Shown piece after piece: positions 13,718-15,054 of a stretch of DNA of 15,054 bases. Source of the stretch: Gammaproteobacteria bacterium (lineage in GTDB: Bacteria; Pseudomonadota; Gammaproteobacteria; GRL18). Where the stretch lies: positions 1 through 15,054 of the forward strand of contig JAGLFC010000099.1 of assembly GCA_023144715.1 (NCBI GenBank), given 5' to 3'. Numbering within the stretch: the first letter of the stretch is position 1; the number at the start of each line of letters is the position of its first letter. The translations under genes and the position numbers were made by a program. The notes below the pieces were generated by a model. That model was not told where the DNA came from. It was given only the letters and a program-made list of their open reading frames with translations, and searched no databases.

Positions 13718-13861
13718 CACACGTACACCATCAAAAATATTGAGTTTTATTTAAGTGTTCAATTAAATACGGGTAGCTGGACGCATCTTTATGCCATATT
13801 AGATGGGGTGAATGAGAAATATTTTATTCCTGATAATAGCATGATTAAAACAATAATCTGA
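13709..13861 (+). pseudogene. Possible gene remnant: 50-codon frame without a start
   Basis: The gap between cca and the exporter gene contains an open frame from a TAA at 13706 to TGA at 13859-13861. It reads through HTYTIKNIEFYLSVQ, then LNTGSWTHLYAILDGVNEKY and FIPDN. The residue mix (W, Y, G, D, P) looks like a real soluble protein, but there is no ATG until near the end and no ribosome site, so it would be only the tail of a lost gene. In DNA this AT-rich a frame of this length arises by chance a few times per hundred, so the call is weak. Confidence 0.25.
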
Positions 13862-13873
13862 GAAGAATATACA

Positions 13874-15054
13874 ATGAAAGAAGTCTATTTCACAGAAAAC
13901 AATCTTAAAGAAAGGTGGTTTAAGTTTGTCTTAGATAGACCCATTATAGTGATCATTGTTTCTCTATTATTGATTATTATTGCCTCTTCTGGTGCGTCTA
14001 AACTTGTTTTTAAAAGTGATTATCGTGTCTTTTTTGGGGACAATAATCCACAATTATTAGCCTTTGATGACATGCAAAGCACTTATAATAAAAGTGATTC
14101 GGTTGATTTTGTGATTGCTCCTAAAAATGGAACAATTTTTACCCCTGAAGCCCTGCAAATGATTCTGGAAGTCACCGAAGAGTTATGGCAAACGCCTTAT
14201 TCTACACGAGTAAATTCCATTACTAACTTTCAACATACCTATAGTATTGAAGATGATATGATTGTTGAAGATCTACTCACGGAAGAAGACGAAAAAACAG
14301 ATGAAAAACTACAACACATAAAACAGATTGCTTTACGTGATCCACTACTGATGAATCGCCTTATTAATGAACAATCTCATGTGTCTATTATTAGTACCAC
14401 GGTACAATTACCAGGTATTGATCCCACCCGTGAAGTCCCTGAAGTTGTGCAATTTGTACGTGCTATTCGAGATAAATATCAAAGCAAATATCCAGATATT
14501 GATATTTATTTATCAGGTATTGTTATGATGAATAATAGTTTTGCTGAATCGGCACAAAAAGATGCCAAAACATTAATTCCACTGATGTTTTTAGTCATAT
14601 TTATCTTAATGATGGTGTTATTAAAAAGTGTTTTAGGTGCTTTGGCAACCTTTATCATCATTATTGCCTCTATTGCAGGTGCAATGGGTTTAGCAGGTTG
14701 GACAGGATTTTTTCTAACAGGCCCTTCAGCCTCAACACCGACGATGGTTATGACCTTAGCAGTGGCTGATTGTATTCATATTTTAACGTCGCAATTTTAT
14801 GAAATGCGTCGTGGTACCGAAAAACGTGAGGCTATTTTAAGAAGTTTAAGAATTAATTTTCAGCCTATTTTTTTGACCAGTATTACCACGGCTATCGGTT
14901 TTTTAAGTTTAAATTTTTCAGATGCCCCTCCTTTTAGGGATCTCGGTAATATGGTTGCTGTGGGTGTGATGCTCGCGTTTGTGTTATCCATTAGTTTATT
15001 TCCAGCATTATTAAGTTTATTAAATTTTAAAGTCACATTAAAGCCTGAATCACA
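13874..15054 (+). CDS. RND/MMPL-family exporter, N-terminal part
   Basis: Incomplete: 393 codons are read open to the window edge, about half of a typical 750-900-aa member. One membrane helix (about 23-44) is followed by a large periplasmic loop (about 45-230) and a bundle of five helices (about 233-251, 253-275, 288-306, 331-348, 358-384), the sterol-sensing-domain-like half repeat of the MMPL/predicted-exporter RND class rather than the tripartite AcrB class. The conserved intramembrane segment TLAVADCIHIL (294-304) carries D299 and H302. The substrate cannot be told; relatives export lipids or hopanoids. The start ATG is preceded by GAGAAGAA about 8 bases upstream, a fair ribosome site. 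It lies 187 bases after cca and probably has its own promoter, though none stands out. Confidence 0.88.
   Translation, partial: MKEVYFTENNLKERWFKFVLDRPIIVIIVSLLLIIIASSGASKLVFKSDYRVFFGDNNPQLLAFDDMQSTYNKSDSVDFVIAPKNGTIFTPEALQMILEVTEELWQTPYSTRVNSITNFQHTYSIEDDMIVEDLLTEEDEKTDEKLQHIKQIALRDPLLMNRLINEQSHVSIISTTVQLPGIDPTREVPEVVQFVRAIRDKYQSKYPDIDIYLSGIVMMNNSFAESAQKDAKTLIPLMFLVIFILMMVLLKSVLGALATFIIIIASIAGAMGLAGWTGFFLTGPSASTPTMVMTLAVADCIHILTSQFYEMRRGTEKREAILRSLRINFQPIFLTSITTAIGFLSLNFSDAPPFRDLGNMVAVGVMLAFVLSISLFPALLSLLNFKVTLKPES

Noticed and set aside
1..15054. tRNA, rRNA, CRISPR array, insertion sequence or phage genes
   Set aside because: No cloverleaf, spaced direct repeats, transposase or terminal inverted repeats were seen.

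Overview
The window is AT-rich DNA (roughly one third G+C by eye), densely coding, with Shine-Dalgarno sites of the AAGGA/AGGAG type. The gene set (YjfI/PspA/YqiJ/YqiK homologues, a DsbA, a System II CcsA/ResC-type haem protein, and a full-length Cca with an HD domain closely resembling the E. coli enzyme) points to a gammaproteobacterium. System II cytochrome c maturation in a gammaproteobacterium suggests a lineage outside the Enterobacterales, possibly a sulfur-oxidising or methylotrophic group, but the genus cannot be fixed from this sequence. There is no rRNA, tRNA, insertion sequence, phage gene or CRISPR array.

Layout. (1) 22-2174, minus strand: argD followed by argF, two arginine biosynthesis genes transcribed leftward. 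Their upstream region holds a near-consensus minus-strand promoter that runs straight into an intrinsic terminator, plus a weaker second promoter downstream of it. (2) 2368-3267, plus: a DUF4743-type Nudix hydrolase. (3) 3289-8003, plus: six consecutive genes behind a strong promoter embedded in nested inverted repeats. They encode a DUF2170 (YjfI-like) protein, a PspA/IM30 (YjfJ-like) protein, an unrecognised 112-aa protein, a 63-aa two-helix membrane peptide, a YqiJ-like membrane protein with a soluble C-terminal domain, and a very long 733-aa flotillin (YqiK-like). (4) 8004-8299: a 296-base non-coding gap with a probable terminator and two abutting hairpins ahead of the next gene. (5) 8300-10190, plus: a CcsA/ResC-type cytochrome c synthase subunit, then DsbA, closed by a clear terminator. 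(6) 10292-13686, plus: a HupE/UreJ-family membrane protein, an NDUFA9-like NAD(P)-binding protein and multifunctional Cca. (7) 13874 to the end, plus: an RND/MMPL-type exporter cut by the window edge.

How the genes work together. The central cluster joins, in one apparent operon, components that E. coli keeps in two places (yjfIJ and yqiJK). PspA-family proteins coat damaged inner membrane, and flotillin with its YqiJ-type partner organises membrane microdomains, so the natural reading is an envelope-maintenance module. Its least explained parts are the 112-aa and 63-aa proteins. The CcsA-DsbA pair fits extracytoplasmic cytochrome c maturation: haem delivery plus thiol oxidation in the periplasm. 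No ResB/CcsB partner lies next to it.
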